Assembly: GCA_964424105.1 (NCBI GenBank)
Contig: CAYRHJ010000024.1
Location: 1 to 64,000 of the forward strand
Direction of reading: 5' to 3'
From: CAYRHJ01 sp964424105
GTDB lineage: Bacteria; Planctomycetota; Phycisphaerae; UBA1845
DNA length: 64,000 nt
Positions within the stretch are counted from its first letter, which is position 1. Each line of letters opens with the position of its first letter. Below are positions 8,887 through 17,693 of the stretch, in pieces. The position numbers and the translations under genes are program-made. The notes beneath the pieces are model-generated. The model saw only the letters and a list, made by a program, of their open reading frames with translations. It made no database searches and was not told the DNA's origin.

Positions 8887-9855
8887 ATGAATCCACCCAT
8901 CCAACGATTCAGGCGTCTCCGCAAAAGCGTGGCCATTCGTCAACTGCTGGCTGAACATGGCGTGGACGCGCAAAAGCTGATTCAGCCACTGTTTGTGATA
9001 GAAGGCGGGGGTCTGGAAGGGGAGATTTCGGCCATGCCGGGGCAATTTCGACGGTCGGTCGATCGCTTGGTGGATCACTGCAAGGGGGTCGCCGATGCGG
9101 GGATTGGGGCGGTGTTGTTGTTTGGTGTGCCTGCGAAGAAGGATGCGTCGGCGTCGGCTGCGTATGACCCGGGCGGCGTGGTGCAACGGGCGGTGGCGGC
9201 CATCAAGGAATCAACGCCCGATTTGCTGATCATCACGGATGTTTGCCTGTGCTCGTACACCGATCATGGTCACTGCGGGATCCGTCGAGGGGGACAAGTC
9301 GAGAACGACGCCACCGTCGAACTGTTGGCTCGGACGGCAGTCTCGCATGCTCGCGCAGGGGCGGATATCGTTGCGCCGTCTGACATGATGGACGGCAGGG
9401 TGGCGGGCATCCGTGCTGAATTGGATCGCGCGGGCTTTGCGGACGTGGCGATTTTGTCGTACGCGGTGAAATACGCCTCGGCCTTCTACGGCCCATTTCG
9501 GGAGGCGGCTGACTCCACACCGCAGGACGGCGATCGACGTGGCTACCAGATGGACCCCGCGAACGTCCGGGAGGCTGTTCGCGTCGCGGCGGCGGCTGAA
9601 ATGGAAGGTGCGGACATGATCATGGTCAAGCCGGCAATGCCCTATCTGGACGTCGTGCGTCGCGTTCGGGAGAGTTCATCGTTGCCGCTGGCGGCCTATC
9701 AGGTTTCGGGCGAATACGCGATGATCGAGGCGGCCGCCCGGAACGGCTGGCTGAATCGTGAAGCCGCGATCGACGAATCACTGCTGGCGATTCGTCGGGC
9801 CGGTGCGGACATGATCATCACCTATTACGCGACCGAAATCGCCCGCCGACGTTAG
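8887..9855 (+). CDS. hemB: Delta-aminolevulinic acid dehydratase (porphobilinogen synthase)
   Basis: Joins two 5-aminolevulinate molecules into porphobilinogen, the second committed step of haem and tetrapyrrole synthesis, in the cytoplasm. At 322 residues it has the normal length. The cysteine cluster DVCLCSYTDHGHCG (about 118-131) indicates a zinc-dependent enzyme. The two Schiff-base lysines lie in VKYASAFYGPFREA (about 197) and MIMVKPAMPYLDVV (about 250). The N-terminal RRLRKS and the late Y-Q-V-S-G-E-Y phrase also fit. No other haem gene is nearby. It converges with mutS2, leaving only 15 bp between the stops. Confidence 0.97.
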   Translation: MNPPIQRFRRLRKSVAIRQLLAEHGVDAQKLIQPLFVIEGGGLEGEISAMPGQFRRSVDRLVDHCKGVADAGIGAVLLFGVPAKKDASASAAYDPGGVVQRAVAAIKESTPDLLIITDVCLCSYTDHGHCGIRRGGQVENDATVELLARTAVSHARAGADIVAPSDMMDGRVAGIRAELDRAGFADVAILSYAVKYASAFYGPFREAADSTPQDGDRRGYQMDPANVREAVRVAAAAEMEGADMIMVKPAMPYLDVVRRVRESSSLPLAAYQVSGEYAMIEAAARNGWLNREAAIDESLLAIRRAGADMIITYYATEIARRR

Positions 9856-9870
9856 GATGGTTCTCGCGTG

Positions 9871-11802
9871 TCAACCATGGGCAGGATCGGTTGGCAGGGC
9901 CAGCTCGCTCAGCCGGACTTCCAGCTCCATGGCACCTGCGGCTACGACGGCGGTCTGCTGTTGGAGTTGCACTCGCACGACGCGGCCGATTCGATCAAAC
10001 GATCGAACGTAGACGTCGTCTCCCGGGGACAGGCGATTGATCCAGCTTACCCACTTCTGATGGGCGATTTGCTGTTCGATCAGTTCGGATTGCCGACGTT
10101 CCAATTCGAAGCGCTCGTGTTCGGCGCGTCGTTTGGCTTCCTGGGCTTCGATGCGGGCGCGTTCGGACTCGCGGCGTGACTCCAGCGTGCCGGCGATGGC
10201 TTTTTTGAGGGTTTGTTGTCGTTGATCGAGGTGTGAACGGGCGCGGTTGATGATGTTTCGGGGCATGCCCAGGCGTTCGGCGATGATGAGCGCGTTGCTG
10301 TTGCCCGGCTCACCCAGGCGGAGGCGATACAGTGGCTGAAGGGTCAGGGGATCGAATTCGACCGACGCATTGTCGACCCGCGGTTCGATGAAAGCTACGG
10401 CTTTCAGGGCGGAGAGGTGGGTCGTTACGATGGCGCTGGCGCCTAGCCTCAGTAATTCTTCCATGACGGCGCGACCGATGGCGGCGCCTTCGTCGGGGTC
10501 GGTGCCGGCGCCCATTTCGTCAATCAGGACGAGGCTTCGCTTGTTCGCCCGCCGCAGGATATCGAGCATGTTGGCGAGATGGGAACTGAAGGTGCTGAGG
10601 GATTGTTCGATGCTCTGTTCGTCACCGATGTCGGCGAAGATTTGGGCGTAAATGGATACTTTGGAACCGCCGGCGACGGGGATGGGGATGCCCGCCTGTG
10701 CCATCAGGACGAGCAGGCCTATGGTTTTAAGTGCGACGGTCTTGCCGCCGGTGTTGGGGCCGGTGATGACCAGGAGATCGAAATCTTCTCCCAGGCGCAC
10801 GTCGATGGGGACGACGTTTCTGGTGAGGCCGTCGGAAGCGGTTTTGTGGCGAAATAGTTGTTCCAAGGCGGGGTGTCGAGCTTGGCGCAGGTCCAGGACG
10901 GGAATTTCGACATCTTCCAATTCCGGCACCCGTGCGTCAAAATCGCGAGCGTAACGAACCTTGGCGGTTTGTAAGTCGAGGACAGCCAGGGCGTTCAACG
11001 TCTTTTGGATTTCTGCGGCGTTCATGTGTACCAGACGAGACAAGTCGCCCAGTATACGGTTGACTTCCTTGTGTTCATCCAGCCCCATGCGAACGATGGA
11101 GTTGTTCAGCTCGACGGCTTCTGCCGGCTCGACGAACAGGGTGGCACCGGAATCCGAACTGCGATGAACGATGCCCGGCACGCGTCCGCGATGGTCGGCT
11201 TTCAGGGGCAGGACGCGGCGGTCATCATGAAAAGTCGCGGAGGCGTACTGGAGGAATCGGGTGATGGATGACTGGCGGAGCAAACGCTTGAAAACGAGGT
11301 CGATTTGGTCCCTGGCTTTGGAAATGGCGGCGCGGATGTTGGCCAGCTTGGGGCTGGCGTGATCGCGTACGGCCCCACGGGTGTCGATGGCTTGCTGGAT
11401 TTGGCGGGCGATGGGGGTGAAGTCGCCCACGCGTGCGGTCAGGCTGCGGAGCAATTCGGCGTGGTCGGGAAGCTTCGCGGACCATAGACAAATCAGACCC
11501 GTGGTTTCCAACGTGTCCGCCACTTCTGCCAGTTGCTCGGAATCGATGCCCGACGGTCGCCCCGTCTGGACTAACGCTTCGCTGATATCACGCACGCCAC
11601 CGAGCGGCGGCAGACCCAGGGGAGAGCCAGCCACCGCCAGCAGCTCGCGGACCAAACCCAGCCAGCGTTGGACTTCCTGGAATGACTGTGATGGGGCGAC
11701 TCGCAAGGCCAGGCTGCGCCCCAAGCGGTTGCTACAGCGCTCGGCCAACATTTCTCGGACGACGCCAAACTCCAGTTTTTCCAGTGTATGGGGATCGATC
11801 AT
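9871..11802 (-). CDS. mutS2: MutS2-type endonuclease/ATPase lacking the Smr domain
   Basis: MutS2 proteins bind branched DNA, suppress recombination and, in some bacteria, rescue collided ribosomes. The core is complete: FGVVREMLAERC at the start, a coiled lever region, the clamp phrase VPGIVHRSSDSGATLFVEP, Walker A ITGPNTGGKTVALKTIG (about 345) and Walker B LVLIDEMGAGTDPDEGAA. A coiled coil (about 535-590) and a small KOW-like barrel (PGDDVYVRSFDRIGRVVRV) follow. The protein stops at 643 residues, where family members usually continue to about 780 with a C-terminal Smr nuclease domain. The stop is followed directly by the convergent hemB, so there is no room for a frameshifted Smr domain. 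It should therefore lack Smr cleavage. Confidence 0.93.
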   Translation of the reverse strand: MIDPHTLEKLEFGVVREMLAERCSNRLGRSLALRVAPSQSFQEVQRWLGLVRELLAVAGSPLGLPPLGGVRDISEALVQTGRPSGIDSEQLAEVADTLETTGLICLWSAKLPDHAELLRSLTARVGDFTPIARQIQQAIDTRGAVRDHASPKLANIRAAISKARDQIDLVFKRLLRQSSITRFLQYASATFHDDRRVLPLKADHRGRVPGIVHRSSDSGATLFVEPAEAVELNNSIVRMGLDEHKEVNRILGDLSRLVHMNAAEIQKTLNALAVLDLQTAKVRYARDFDARVPELEDVEIPVLDLRQARHPALEQLFRHKTASDGLTRNVVPIDVRLGEDFDLLVITGPNTGGKTVALKTIGLLVLMAQAGIPIPVAGGSKVSIYAQIFADIGDEQSIEQSLSTFSSHLANMLDILRRANKRSLVLIDEMGAGTDPDEGAAIGRAVMEELLRLGASAIVTTHLSALKAVAFIEPRVDNASVEFDPLTLQPLYRLRLGEPGNSNALIIAERLGMPRNIINRARSHLDQRQQTLKKAIAGTLESRRESERARIEAQEAKRRAEHERFELERRQSELIEQQIAHQKWVSWINRLSPGDDVYVRSFDRIGRVVRVQLQQQTAVVAAGAMELEVRLSELALPTDPAHG

Positions 11803-12150
11803 TGGGTCGGTCCGATAGGATGCCTTTCAGTAAATTCTCGTGACGGGCCGGACGGTTTTGCGTTATAGTTATGCGACAAGGTCGGCGATCCAAGGCGGTT
11901 TCGCGGGCCGGTGCGTTGAAAACACACAATTTCGCAATTTTGCCGACGCCACCACGCGGCTATAATAACCCAAACGAGCCGTTCGACGAGCCTTCGCGTG
12001 ATGGCAAGGAGTCGGTCGACGCCAAACCTGCGGGTCAGGCGTTGACTCCGAGCGTGCGCCAAGCATTGGTTGCGACCGCTCCCTGACGGTCGCGGGTCGG
12101 AAGGCATTGCCGCGTACGCGCAGAAAGAGCGTTGACAGAGCATTAGGAGC
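11803..12150. other. Divergent intergenic region between mutS2 and htrA
   Basis: No gene seen in these 348 bp. On the plus strand a consensus TATAAT (11961-11966) is preceded by TTGCCG (15-bp spacer) or TTTTGC (17-bp), a likely htrA promoter leaving a leader near 180 nt. A copy of the GACCGCTCCCTGACGGTCGC repeat sits at 12074-12095 inside that leader. Confidence 0.5.
11938..11966 (+). promoter_or_regulatory. Candidate promoter of the HtrA protease gene
   Basis: The -10 box TATAAT at 11961-11966 is perfect. The -35 is weak: TTTTGC at 11938 with 17 bp, or TTGCCG at 11940 with 15 bp. It points toward the protease gene 185 bp downstream. Confidence 0.4.
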
Positions 12151-13662
12151 ATGGGAAGGATGCAAATCAATTTCAATTCGAAACGACGGTCGAGCGCCGA
12201 AATCGCCATGAACCTATTTCCACCCGTTTACACCAGGACAAGACCTTGGCCGGGACTGCCGCGACTTCGAATCATCCTGGCGTTGTTACTATTCGCGGCG
12301 GCGGTCGGGTGGCCAAGCATGGTCATCGCGGAGGATTGGCCTCAACTTTCGCGGAGCAACCTGAAAACGCTTCAGGAGAGTTTTTCCAAGATCGCAGATG
12401 AGGTCAAGCCGAGCGTCGTGGCCATTCGAACGTTTACGGGAAGCGATGGCCGCGGGGACCGAAGCATTCTGCGGGCGTTGAGTCAAGGTGCGGGGGTGGT
12501 CATTCGCCCCAACGGATACATTTTGACCAACAACCACGTGATTGAGGACGCCACGCACGTTTCGGTGATGTTGCACGACGGGACGGAATACGACGGGACG
12601 ATCGTTCAATCTGACGTGCGGAGCGATCTGGCGGTCCTGCGGATCGACGCCGTCGGGTTGAAGGCTGCGGCGATTGGCAATCACGACGAACTGCGGGTCG
12701 GTCATTGGGCATTCGCGGTGGGCAATCCGTTTGGTTTGGCCAATTTCACGGGGCGGGCGTCGTTTTCGGTGGGCAATATCAGTGCATTTGGCCGGAACCT
12801 GACGGACCAGCTCGACATGACGGACACGCGATACTATGGGAACCTGATCGAGACGTCGGCGGCCATCAATCCCGGCAATAGCGGTGGGCCGTTGTTTAAT
12901 ATTGATGGGAAGGTCATCGGCATCGTAACGGCGATCGAAACACGATCGGGCGTTACGGAAGGTGTCGGATTCGCGATCCCGCTGACGGCACGCACGCGAG
13001 GCATCATCGAGACGCTGGAGCAAGGCGACGAGGTTCGTTACGGTTATCTGGGTGTGCGGGTGGACAAGGACCCGCCGGAAACGTGGCATGAGGTGGCAGG
13101 GGTTCGCGTTCGCGGCGCCCGGATGGGCGAGGTGATGGATGGACCCGCAGCCCGCGCCGGACTTCGCGACGGTGACGTGGTCGTGGAATTCGACGGCACG
13201 CCCATCGACGACTATGACCACCTGGTCCGGCTGGTGGGGGCGACGCCCGTCGGATCGGATGTTCGAACTCGATATGTACGCCTGGGGCGGCAACAGGCGA
13301 CGAATATAACGTTGGCGGAGCGCCCGATCGCCGCCCGGGAGCAGGTGGTTTTAGCCGACGGGACGGCGGTTCCCACGATCAACTGGCGAGGCGCGATATT
13401 GACGGAGATCACACAACGCATTCGCGCGGTGATGGGATTGGAGACGCGCGTGGGCGGACTGTTGGTCGTAGGGGTCAGGCCCGCCTCGGACGCGGCGGTT
13501 CGGGGTATGGACGTTGAACAGATTATTGTTTCGGTGAATGATCAACCGGTGCGGACATTTGACGAATTTCGCCAGGCCCGCGAAGCGGCGAAAGCCAACG
13601 TCCTGTTGCAATCGGCGACGCAGGACGTTTTTTCATTCGAGATGCCGAAACCTGCGCGGTGA
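12151..13662 (+). CDS. HtrA/DegP-type periplasmic serine protease with PDZ domains
   Basis: A trypsin-like S1C protease for envelope protein quality control. An N-terminal hydrophobic helix (about 30-52) exports or anchors it. The triad is complete: His in ILTNNHVI, Asp in VRSDLAVLRID, Ser in NPGNSGGPLF. Two PDZ modules follow, the first around GYLGVRVDKDP to PAARAGLRDGDVVVEFDGTPI, the second around LLVVGVRPASDAAVRGM to SVNDQPVRTFDEF. At 503 residues the length is ordinary. The start ATG at 12151 has TAGGAG just upstream; a further in-frame ATG near 12208 could also serve. It stands alone between mutS2 and queC. Confidence 0.94.
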   Translation: MGRMQINFNSKRRSSAEIAMNLFPPVYTRTRPWPGLPRLRIILALLLFAAAVGWPSMVIAEDWPQLSRSNLKTLQESFSKIADEVKPSVVAIRTFTGSDGRGDRSILRALSQGAGVVIRPNGYILTNNHVIEDATHVSVMLHDGTEYDGTIVQSDVRSDLAVLRIDAVGLKAAAIGNHDELRVGHWAFAVGNPFGLANFTGRASFSVGNISAFGRNLTDQLDMTDTRYYGNLIETSAAINPGNSGGPLFNIDGKVIGIVTAIETRSGVTEGVGFAIPLTARTRGIIETLEQGDEVRYGYLGVRVDKDPPETWHEVAGVRVRGARMGEVMDGPAARAGLRDGDVVVEFDGTPIDDYDHLVRLVGATPVGSDVRTRYVRLGRQQATNITLAERPIAAREQVVLADGTAVPTINWRGAILTEITQRIRAVMGLETRVGGLLVVGVRPASDAAVRGMDVEQIIVSVNDQPVRTFDEFRQAREAAKANVLLQSATQDVFSFEMPKPAR

Positions 13663-13979
13663 CCGGTTCGGTCGATGATCCTTTCGTGCCCATGCCAACC
13701 CGAATGATACCTATGCGAAACGTTCGCGCCTGAAACAGGAGGCAGCGACCGTTGACGGATCAAGGATCAACATAGACTCGTGGGTCGGATAAGACGACGT
13801 AAGAGAAGACCGCTCGCTTTGCGCTCGCGGCTCGTAAAGATGCGGTCCTGATACTCGACACGAGAATTCGTGGTTCACATGGAAATGTGCGACGATGGCG
13901 TGAACCAATAGCGTGTGTCTGTAGAATGCATCAGTAGCGTGCAGCAATGGAGTGCCTCGGTCGTCAGGAGTGATCGGTC
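13663..13979. other. 317-bp intergenic region upstream of queC with inverted repeats
   Basis: No gene seen. A dispersed 26-nt repeat lies at 13808-13833 (reverse orientation). A perfect 8-bp inverted repeat, TGGTTCAC (13871-13878) and GTGAACCA (13900-13907), encloses 21 nt about 75 bp before queC. It could be an operator or leader hairpin; it does not match the preQ1 riboswitch. Confidence 0.5.
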
Positions 13980-14663
13980 TTGGCTAGGGCAGTGGTTCTG
14001 TTGTCGGGAGGGTTGGATTCAGCCACGACGGCTGCGCTGGCGGCGGAGCAGGGATTTGAATTGTATGCGTTGACGATGGCGTACGGTCAGCGTCACGAGT
14101 TTGAAATGGTGGCGGCGGATCGTGTGGCGCAATCGCTTGGCGTATGCCGGCATGTCGTGCAGACCATTGATTTGCGAGCGTTCGGCGGATCGGCGTTGAC
14201 GGATCGAATTGACGTCCCACTGGATCGCGACGAGTTGGCGATGGCCCATTCGATTCCGGTTACGTACGTGCCGGCACGGAACACGATCTTCCTGGCCTAC
14301 GCGTTGGCTTTCGCGGAGAGCGTGGGGGCGTTTGACATATTCATCGGGGTCAACGCGGTGGACTACAGCGGATATCCGGATTGCCGGCTGGTGTTCATCG
14401 AGGTGTTCGAGGCGCTGGCCAATCTGGGGACGGCGGCGGCGATCGAGGGTCGGGGTCGATTTCGGATCCAGGCGCCGTTGATTCGGATGAGCAAGGCGCA
14501 GATCATACTGGAAGGGGTTCGGCTGGGGATGAATTTGGGAATCACGCACAGTTGTTACGGTCCCCGGGATGATGGTGCGGCCTGCGGACGATGCGACAGT
14601 TGCCGGATTCGATTGCGGGGGTTTCAAGAGGCTGGCGTGGCCGACCCGACACGATACGCCTGA
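13980..14663 (+). CDS. queC: 7-cyano-7-deazaguanine synthase
   Basis: Converts 7-carboxy-7-deazaguanine to preQ0 with ATP and ammonia in queuosine biosynthesis. The ATP-pyrophosphatase loop LLSGGLDSATTAA is at the N-terminus. The family signatures TYVPARNTIFLAYALAFAES and GVNAVDYSGYPDCR are present. Zinc ligands occur late in HSCYGP and ACGRCDSC. At 227 residues it is full length. The start is a TTG at 13980 with AGGAG upstream. No other queuosine genes are adjacent. The last codons (GVADPTRYA) and the stop lie inside a 39-bp direct repeat whose second copy ends at the rsmG start, so the C-terminus may have been rewritten by repeat insertion. Confidence 0.95.
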   Translation: MARAVVLLSGGLDSATTAALAAEQGFELYALTMAYGQRHEFEMVAADRVAQSLGVCRHVVQTIDLRAFGGSALTDRIDVPLDRDELAMAHSIPVTYVPARNTIFLAYALAFAESVGAFDIFIGVNAVDYSGYPDCRLVFIEVFEALANLGTAAAIEGRGRFRIQAPLIRMSKAQIILEGVRLGMNLGITHSCYGPRDDGAACGRCDSCRIRLRGFQEAGVADPTRYA

Positions 14664-14848
14664 ACCATCAAGAGGCTGGCGCGTCCGACCCCGCACGATA
14701 GGCAAATGACGTGAAAGTGTCGTCCACACTCTTTCATCGGCTCCCCCACCTCCAAAGGAGGTGGGCCACCCAGCCTGGAGTCCGGCTTTCGCCGGAGTGA
14801 CGAGGGTTTGGCTGGCGTGGCCGACCCGACACGATACGCCTGAACCAT
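14630..14848. repeat. 39-bp direct repeat bracketing a 180-bp repeat cassette between queC and rsmG
   Basis: GGCTGGCGTGGCCGACCCGA and the following 19 bases are identical at 14630-14668 and 14810-14848, exactly 180 bp apart. A diverged third copy starts at 14672. Between them are the palindrome CCCACCTCCAAAGGAGGTGG (around 14748, also at 33302) and a CCGGCTTTCGCCGG palindrome. The first copy holds the queC stop; the second ends at the rsmG start codon. Confidence 0.9.
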
Positions 14849-15551
14849 GTCCAACGACGATCATGCGGTCTATGACGAATCATTGCGGGCGGCGGCGCGA
14901 TCGCTGGGGATGGAACTGACTGCGTCTGCAATTGCACAGCTTGGGCGTCACTATGAAATGGTGGTTGAAGCCAATCGGCGGTTCAACCTGACGCGGATCA
15001 CGGAAGCAGCCGCCTTTGCGGTGAAGCATCATGCCGATTCGCTGGCACTGTTGTCATGGGTCGGGCAGGGTGTGTCAGACGCTGGGGGACTAAGCGGTCG
15101 GGTGCAGGTTCTGGACGTTGGGACGGGGGCGGGTCTGCCGGCGGTTCCGCTGGCAATTGTCCGGCCTGATTGGGCGGTGACGGCCATCGATGGTACGGGT
15201 AAGAAGGCGCGATTCGTGGGTGAATGTGCTGTGGCCTTGGGATTGGCGAATCTTTCGGCTGTGCAGGCCCGCGCGGAAATCTGGAATCCCAGCGGTCAGT
15301 TCGATATCGTGGCGATGAAGGCCTTGGGACCGCTGAAACGGTGTTTGGCCACTTCCGCGAGACACGTACGACCCGGCGGATTCCTGGTGTGTTACAAGAC
15401 GCCGGAGTTGGCCGCCGATGAAATCGAATCGGGATTGGGATATTCCGAGAAGCTGGGGTGGCCGGTGGCGGTGCGATACGATTATGAATTGCCCTTGGGC
15501 GACGAAGTTCTACGGCGGACGTTTTGGGTGTTTCAATCACCGGGGCGATAG
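14847..15551 (+). CDS. rsmG: 16S rRNA (guanine-N7)-methyltransferase RsmG
   Basis: Methylates G527 (E. coli numbering) of 16S rRNA using S-adenosylmethionine; loss gives low-level streptomycin resistance in other bacteria. The Rossmann fold shows VLDVGTGAGLPAVPLAI (about 88-104), preceded by RRFNLTRI and followed by DIVAMKALGPLKRCL. At 234 residues the length is normal. The gene converges with the anti-sigma gene and overlaps its 3' end by 15 bp. In many bacteria rsmG neighbours mnmG or parAB; neither is here. Confidence 0.94.
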   Translation: MSNDDHAVYDESLRAAARSLGMELTASAIAQLGRHYEMVVEANRRFNLTRITEAAAFAVKHHADSLALLSWVGQGVSDAGGLSGRVQVLDVGTGAGLPAVPLAIVRPDWAVTAIDGTGKKARFVGECAVALGLANLSAVQARAEIWNPSGQFDIVAMKALGPLKRCLATSARHVRPGGFLVCYKTPELAADEIESGLGYSEKLGWPVAVRYDYELPLGDEVLRRTFWVFQSPGR

Positions 15552-17069
15552 TTGACCCGGTTCACCGGATGGGGGTTTGATGGCCTCGACCGGTGCAATC
15601 AGGCGGACGTGCAGCGTGATCATCTCGCTTTCGGTCGTGATGACATCGTGTGACTCGCGCATGGGTGACAATTCCTGCTTCGCCGCCGGCGGTTCCACAT
15701 AATGGTCGGTATGTGAAGACGGCTGAAACGGAATTCCCAGGCTATTCAACATTTGTTCAAGCGGACCTGACGAATCGGCTGCGCCTCTTTCCGAGCCGCG
15801 ACCGTCAGGGAGCGGTCTCGCGCGGTGCTTGGCGCCCTTCGCGCTGATCATTTGGGCGAGCTGCTGCGATTGTCGCCATCCTTGCACACTGATCACGTCG
15901 CCGACGGATAGCGAGATGTCGCGCGGCGACGTCGATGGGCCGGCCAGCTCGTTGATCAATTCCGGTACTTCGGAGCGGGCGATCGTCAGGTTGACCCCCA
16001 GAATCTCGGTCTGCGGGATCGCGATTGAACCTGCGAACCGGCCTCGCCGGGCGAGTTCTTCGCCGACGCCGCGACCTTGGACTTCTTCATTTATGTCATC
16101 CGTTCCAGCCTGCGCTACCGGCGAAGTCGGCGCAGCGTATTCGGTCGGCGCCACCGTCGGGCTGGTGTCGCCGAATACCATTTGTCGCCATGACGAGGCG
16201 ACCACTTGGCCCCGCTGTGTGATGGATCGCTGACAGGCTAACAGGTCGCTGTTTGATCGACAGGCAACGGTCAGCACGACCGATTGATCGATGGACACCT
16301 CGGTTGGCGCATCATTCACATCCGCATGAAATGGTTCGGGGGTGGCGAATTCATCTATCGAGGCCGTCGCGGGCGCTGCTTCCGTCACTCCGGCGAATGC
16401 CGGAGTCCAGACACCCGCGTTGAGAGCTGGATTCCGGCTGGCGCCGGAATGACGCATGGGGGCCGTCGCGTGTCGAAGCGCGTCACTTTCGTCATGCGTC
16501 GCCGGCGGCGATAGCAAACCCGTTGCGAGATTGCCCGGCTGCGTCTTTTGGGCATGGCTCAACGCGGTCATATCAGACCGCTCGACGTTGGATCGGGCGG
16601 CGGCACTATCGGCGGATTCATCGAAAGCCGCCCGGCTTCGGATTTCGACCGGCTCCATCGGGCGGGTGGCGTCAGATAGCGCGATGGGTGTCGATCGGCG
16701 ACTCACTTGATTCAGCGACCACAGGCCCACGGAAACGGAAAAGATGACCATGGCTGCCACGGCCAGCAGTGATCGCAACCGTGGCCAGGTCCAGGGCGTT
16801 TTTTGGCTGACCCAGGGATCGTCGCCCAGAATATGCCGCCGTTCCAGTTTTTCGAGAACTTCATTCACGAGCGACGCGGGGGCGAGCTCACGCGGCAATC
16901 GGCGGACCTCGTCCACCGTCTGCCGCAGCTCTTCCAAACGAGCCTTGGCTTCGGGATCACGTTGCAGGCGGCGCTCGACGGCATTCATCTGCGACGGGCT
17001 TAGCTCCCCGTCGAGATAGGCTGACAGTTGCTCACCCAGTCGTTTCGTTTTTCGCGGCTTCTTGCCCAT
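15537..17069 (-). CDS. Membrane anti-sigma factor-like protein with in-frame repeat insertions
   Basis: The N-terminal 80 residues (LGEQLSAYLDGELSPSQMNAVERRL) match the anti-sigma sigma-binding domain, but without the Cys/His ligands of zinc-binding types. One membrane helix (about 93-113, LAVAAMVIFSVSVGLW) separates it from a 390-residue extracytoplasmic part of unknown fold. It starts 6 bp after the ECF sigma gene, the classical sigma/anti-sigma pair, so it probably holds that sigma factor at the membrane. Two stretches look foreign: about 206-230 (RHSGASRNP, then AFAGVT) and about 418-426 (PLPDGRGSE). These are translations of the dispersed repeats at 16381-16454 and 15793-15817. The reading frame survives both. 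Confidence 0.78.
   Translation of the reverse strand: MGKKPRKTKRLGEQLSAYLDGELSPSQMNAVERRLQRDPEAKARLEELRQTVDEVRRLPRELAPASLVNEVLEKLERRHILGDDPWVSQKTPWTWPRLRSLLAVAAMVIFSVSVGLWSLNQVSRRSTPIALSDATRPMEPVEIRSRAAFDESADSAAARSNVERSDMTALSHAQKTQPGNLATGLLSPPATHDESDALRHATAPMRHSGASRNPALNAGVWTPAFAGVTEAAPATASIDEFATPEPFHADVNDAPTEVSIDQSVVLTVACRSNSDLLACQRSITQRGQVVASSWRQMVFGDTSPTVAPTEYAAPTSPVAQAGTDDINEEVQGRGVGEELARRGRFAGSIAIPQTEILGVNLTIARSEVPELINELAGPSTSPRDISLSVGDVISVQGWRQSQQLAQMISAKGAKHRARPLPDGRGSERGAADSSGPLEQMLNSLGIPFQPSSHTDHYVEPPAAKQELSPMRESHDVITTESEMITLHVRLIAPVEAIKPPSGEPGQLSPR
15793..15817. repeat. Dispersed GACCGTCAGGGAGCGGTC repeat inside the anti-sigma gene
   Basis: This 25-nt copy matches intergenic copies at 33340-33364 (reverse) and 55481-55505 almost base for base. 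Here it is translated in frame as PLPDGRGSE. Confidence 0.9.
16381..16454. repeat. Dispersed CCGGCG/CGCCGG palindrome pair inside the anti-sigma gene
   Basis: Two CCGG-type palindromes (TCACTCCGGCGAATGCCGGA and ATTCCGGCTGGCGCCGGAAT) form a 74-bp block matching intergenic blocks near 260-305, 33390-33510, 40090-40135 and 55572-55605. It adds about 25 residues in frame. Confidence 0.85.
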
Positions 17070-17075
17070 TGGATT

Positions 17076-17693
17076 TCACACGAGTGAATCGTTCACAGTA
17101 ATTTTCAATGCCTCGCGAAGCGCCTCGCGTGCCCGAAAGACTCGCGACTTCACCGTTCCGACGGGGACGTCCATGATTTCGGCGATTTGACGGTAATCAC
17201 AGCCTTCGATGTCTCGCAAAACGATCATGGCTCGATGATGTTCGTCCAGTGCCGGCAGGGCTTGGGTTACGAGTTCGAGCGCTTCTCCTTTCTCGGCGAC
17301 CGCGGCCGGTGACGCTGCCGATGGATCGACCGTTTCGTGCCTTTCGGGTTGGCCATCCGATCGTGTTCGATCGAGCGGCTCCACATAGCGTAGGCGGGCT
17401 TTTCGGCGATGCGTCAACGACAGATTCACGGCGATGCGGAAAATCCAGGTATAGAAACTGCTCCGTGTTTGAAAGCGGTCCAGGGCTTGATATGCCTTCA
17501 AGAACGCCTCCTGGGTCAGATCGCGGGCGTCTTCGCGGTGCCCGCAGATTCGCAGGCAGGTATTGAAAATGCGGTCCTGATAACGGGTCACCAGCAGGGC
17601 GAACGCCTGCACCTGCCCCTCCCGCGTTTGACGCACGAGCGTGACGTCGTCCGGATCGACCGTCGTCTGTGCCTGCCGCAATGCTGCTCCCAT
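17076..17693 (-). CDS. ECF (extracytoplasmic function) RNA polymerase sigma factor
   Basis: A 205-residue sigma-70 family regulator. Region 2 spans about 30-95 (FALLVTRYQDRIFNTCLRICG, DLTQEAFLKAYQAL, FYTWIFRIAVNL) and recognises the -10 element. Region 4 spans about 145-195 (LDEHHRAMIVLRDIEGCDYRQ, MDVPVGTVKSRVFRAREALR) and recognises the -35. Regions 1 and 3 are absent, as expected for the RpoE class. The gene is followed after 6 bp by its probable membrane anti-sigma partner, which suggests release in response to an envelope signal. I could not identify an autoregulatory promoter with confidence. Confidence 0.95.
   Translation of the reverse strand: MGAALRQAQTTVDPDDVTLVRQTREGQVQAFALLVTRYQDRIFNTCLRICGHREDARDLTQEAFLKAYQALDRFQTRSSFYTWIFRIAVNLSLTHRRKARLRYVEPLDRTRSDGQPERHETVDPSAASPAAVAEKGEALELVTQALPALDEHHRAMIVLRDIEGCDYRQIAEIMDVPVGTVKSRVFRAREALREALKITVNDSLV

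Noticed and set aside
13840..13979. preQ1 riboswitch ahead of queC
   Set aside because: The TGGTTCAC/GTGAACCA repeat does not match the short preQ1 aptamer pattern and has too long a loop.
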